64,000 nucleotides of DNA from Megalopta genalis. Lineage: Eukaryota > Arthropoda > Insecta > Hymenoptera > Halictidae. The stretch is from positions 1-64,000 of the forward strand of contig NW_027477555.1 of NCBI RefSeq assembly GCF_051020955.1, given 5' to 3'. This document shows, piece after piece, positions 62,561 to 64,000 of this stretch; position 1 is the first letter of the stretch; every line of letters starts with the position of its first letter. The notes below the pieces were generated by a model. That model was not told the origin of the DNA and searched no databases. It worked only from the letters and a program-made list of their open reading frames with translations. Made by a program: the position numbers and the translations under genes.

Positions 62561-64000
62561 AGCTAACTCGTTCGTTTCCCCTGCATTTGAAGCTATATCA
62601 CTTATATCCAAAGTGTTAGAAGCTAAATCATGTTTTTCGAATGGATATGAAGCTAAGCCTTCTAGTTCGCTTCGATTTGCAGCTAAATCATGTGTTTCGC
62701 ATGGATTTGAAGCTAACTCGTTTGTTTCCCCTGCATGTGAAGCTATATCACTTATATCGCTAGTATCTGATGCTAAATTATTTGTTTCGCCTGGATTTGA
62801 AGCTAAACCTTCTAGTTTCGCATTGATTTGAAGCTGACTCGTTTGCTTCGTGCGCATTTGAAGCTATATCACTTATATCCCAACTGTTTGAAGATAAATC
62901 ATTTGATTCGCATGGATTTGAAGCTAGCTTGTTTCTTTCGTCTGCATTTGAAGCTACAACACATATATCGCAAGTATCTGAAGCTAAATCATTTGTTTCG
63001 CATGGATTTGATGCTAAACCTTCTACATCGCATTGATTTTAAGCTAATTCATGTGTTTCGCATGGATTTGACGCTAACTCGTTTGTTTCCCCTGCATTAG
63101 AAGCTATATCACATATATCGCAAGTATCTGAAGCTAAATCATTTGTTTCGCATGAATTTGAAGCTAAACCTTCAACATCGCATTGATTTGCAGCTAATTT
63201 ATGTGTTCCGCATGGATTTGAAGCTAAATCGTTTGTTTCGTCTGCATTTGAAGCTATAGTACTTATATCCCAAGTGTTTGAAGATAAATCATTTGTTTCG
63301 CATGGATTTGAAGCTAGCTTGTTTCTTTCGTCTGCATTTGTAGCTATATCACTTCTATCGCAAGTATCTGGACCTAAATCATTTGTGTCGCATTGATTTG
63401 TAGCTAAATCTTCTACATCGCATTGATTTGAAGCTAAATCATGTGTTTCACATGGATTTGAAGCTAACTCGTTTGTTTCGCCTGCAGTTGAATCTATATC
63501 ACTTACATAGCAAGTATTTGAAGCTAATCATTTGTGTCGCATGTATTTGAATCTAATCCTTCTATTTCGCATTGAGTTAAAGCTAAATCATGTGTTTTGC
63601 ATGGATTTGATGCTAACTGGTTTGTTTCCCCTGCATTTGAAGCTATATCAATTATATCGCATGTATCTGATGCTAAATCATTTGTTTCGCTTGGATTTGA
63701 AGCTAAACCTCCTACATCGCATTGATTTGAAGCTAAATCATGTGTTTCGCATGGATTTGAAGCTAACTCGTTTGATTCGTCTGCATTTGCAGCTATATCA
63801 CTTATATCACAAGTGTTTGAAGCTAAATCATTTGTTTCGCATGGATTTGAAGCTAAACCTTCTACATCGTATTGATTTGAAGCTAAATCATGTGTTTCGC
63901 TTGGATTTGAAGCTAAAGCTTTTACATCGCATTGATGTGCAGATAAATCCTGTGTTTTGCATGGATTTGAAGCTAACTCGTTTGTTTCCCCTGCATTTGA

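Larger units (their letters stand above)
56193..64000. repeat. 30-bp monomer satellite array, right arm
   Basis: The same monomers, orientation and pentameric order as the left arm continue to the end of the window. The variants GCGAAATCATTTGTGTCG and CATGCAGCTGAATC at 56640-56760 also occur near 17130-17220, 21150-21240 and 22740-22830, showing that the two arms belong to one array. Subfamily II monomers appear at 60230-60740. No gene is recognised. The right end of the array is not reached. Confidence 0.96.

Noticed and set aside
1..64000. Dozens of open frames of 60-480 codons on both strands as protein genes
   Set aside because: The 30-bp period keeps any stop-free frame open. The frames contain only repeat-derived decapeptides, start and stop at random monomer variants, and overlap on both strands.
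1..64000. A prokaryotic defence or secretion system
   Set aside because: No bacterial gene, ribosome binding site pattern or operon is present; the only non-repeat sequence is a eukaryotic copia element.

Overview
This window is almost entirely one tandem-repeat (satellite-type) array. About 61 of the 64 kb are built from 30-bp monomers in a single orientation. The only other sequence is about 3.0 kb of a broken Ty1/copia LTR retrotransposon at 53154-56192. I see no cellular gene, tRNA, rRNA, CRISPR array or bacterial-type operon. The copia element, with an internal tRNA-iMet type primer site and insect-like Gag and Pol, points to a eukaryote, most likely an arthropod (insect). That is an inference; the species cannot be read from the window.

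Array architecture. Each monomer is a nearly constant 10-bp head (GATTTGAAGC) plus a 20-bp variable part. Five variable parts recur in fixed order on the + strand: E (TAAACCTTCTACATCGCATT), D (TAAATCATGTGTTTCGCATG), C (TAACTCGTTTGTTTCGTCTG), B (TATATCACTTATATCGCAAG), A (TAAATCATTTGTTTCGCATG). Together they form a 150-bp pentameric higher-order repeat. Because 30 is a multiple of 3, long open frames appear on both strands. The - strand reads as Cys- and acid-rich decapeptides (ASNPCETNDL and relatives, up to 545 codons). The + strand reads as basic Leu-rich decapeptides (LKLNHLFRMD and relatives, up to 483 codons). Both are broken repeatedly by stops and frameshifts, so I treat them as by-products or decayed coding rather than genes.

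Region by region. 1-9.6 kb is pentameric array with a 1,439-bp tandem duplication (3.5-6.4 kb). 9.6-13.0 kb is rich in a divergent subfamily carrying ATATCACAAG. 13.5-16 kb repeats the 2.8-7 kb segment but holds only one copy of the 1,439-bp unit. 17.9-20.2 kb holds a 1,560-bp-spaced duplication. 21.0-24.2 kb is a nearly identical 1,590-bp tandem pair. 23.6-31.5 kb and 33.3-40.4 kb are two copies of an 8-kb-scale superunit. Between them, 32.0-32.9 kb holds a local 60-bp dimer expansion. 40.4-49 kb is a mosaic of 0.4-1 kb duplications. 49.2-52.1 kb is crowded with single-base indels. 52.7-53.15 kb includes an uninterrupted paralogue of the copia insertion site. 56.2-64 kb is the right arm of the array, with 720-bp superunits at 60.8-62.5 kb.

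The copia fragment keeps its 5' LTR, primer binding site, Gag, protease, integrase and the first part of reverse transcriptase. It carries one in-frame stop in integrase and ends at RT motif A, where satellite sequence resumes. The resuming phrase is one that recurs at eleven other out-of-register points in the array, a hint of a recurrent recombination breakpoint. There are no interacting genes to describe; the interest lies in how the array was built and whether it was ever coding.
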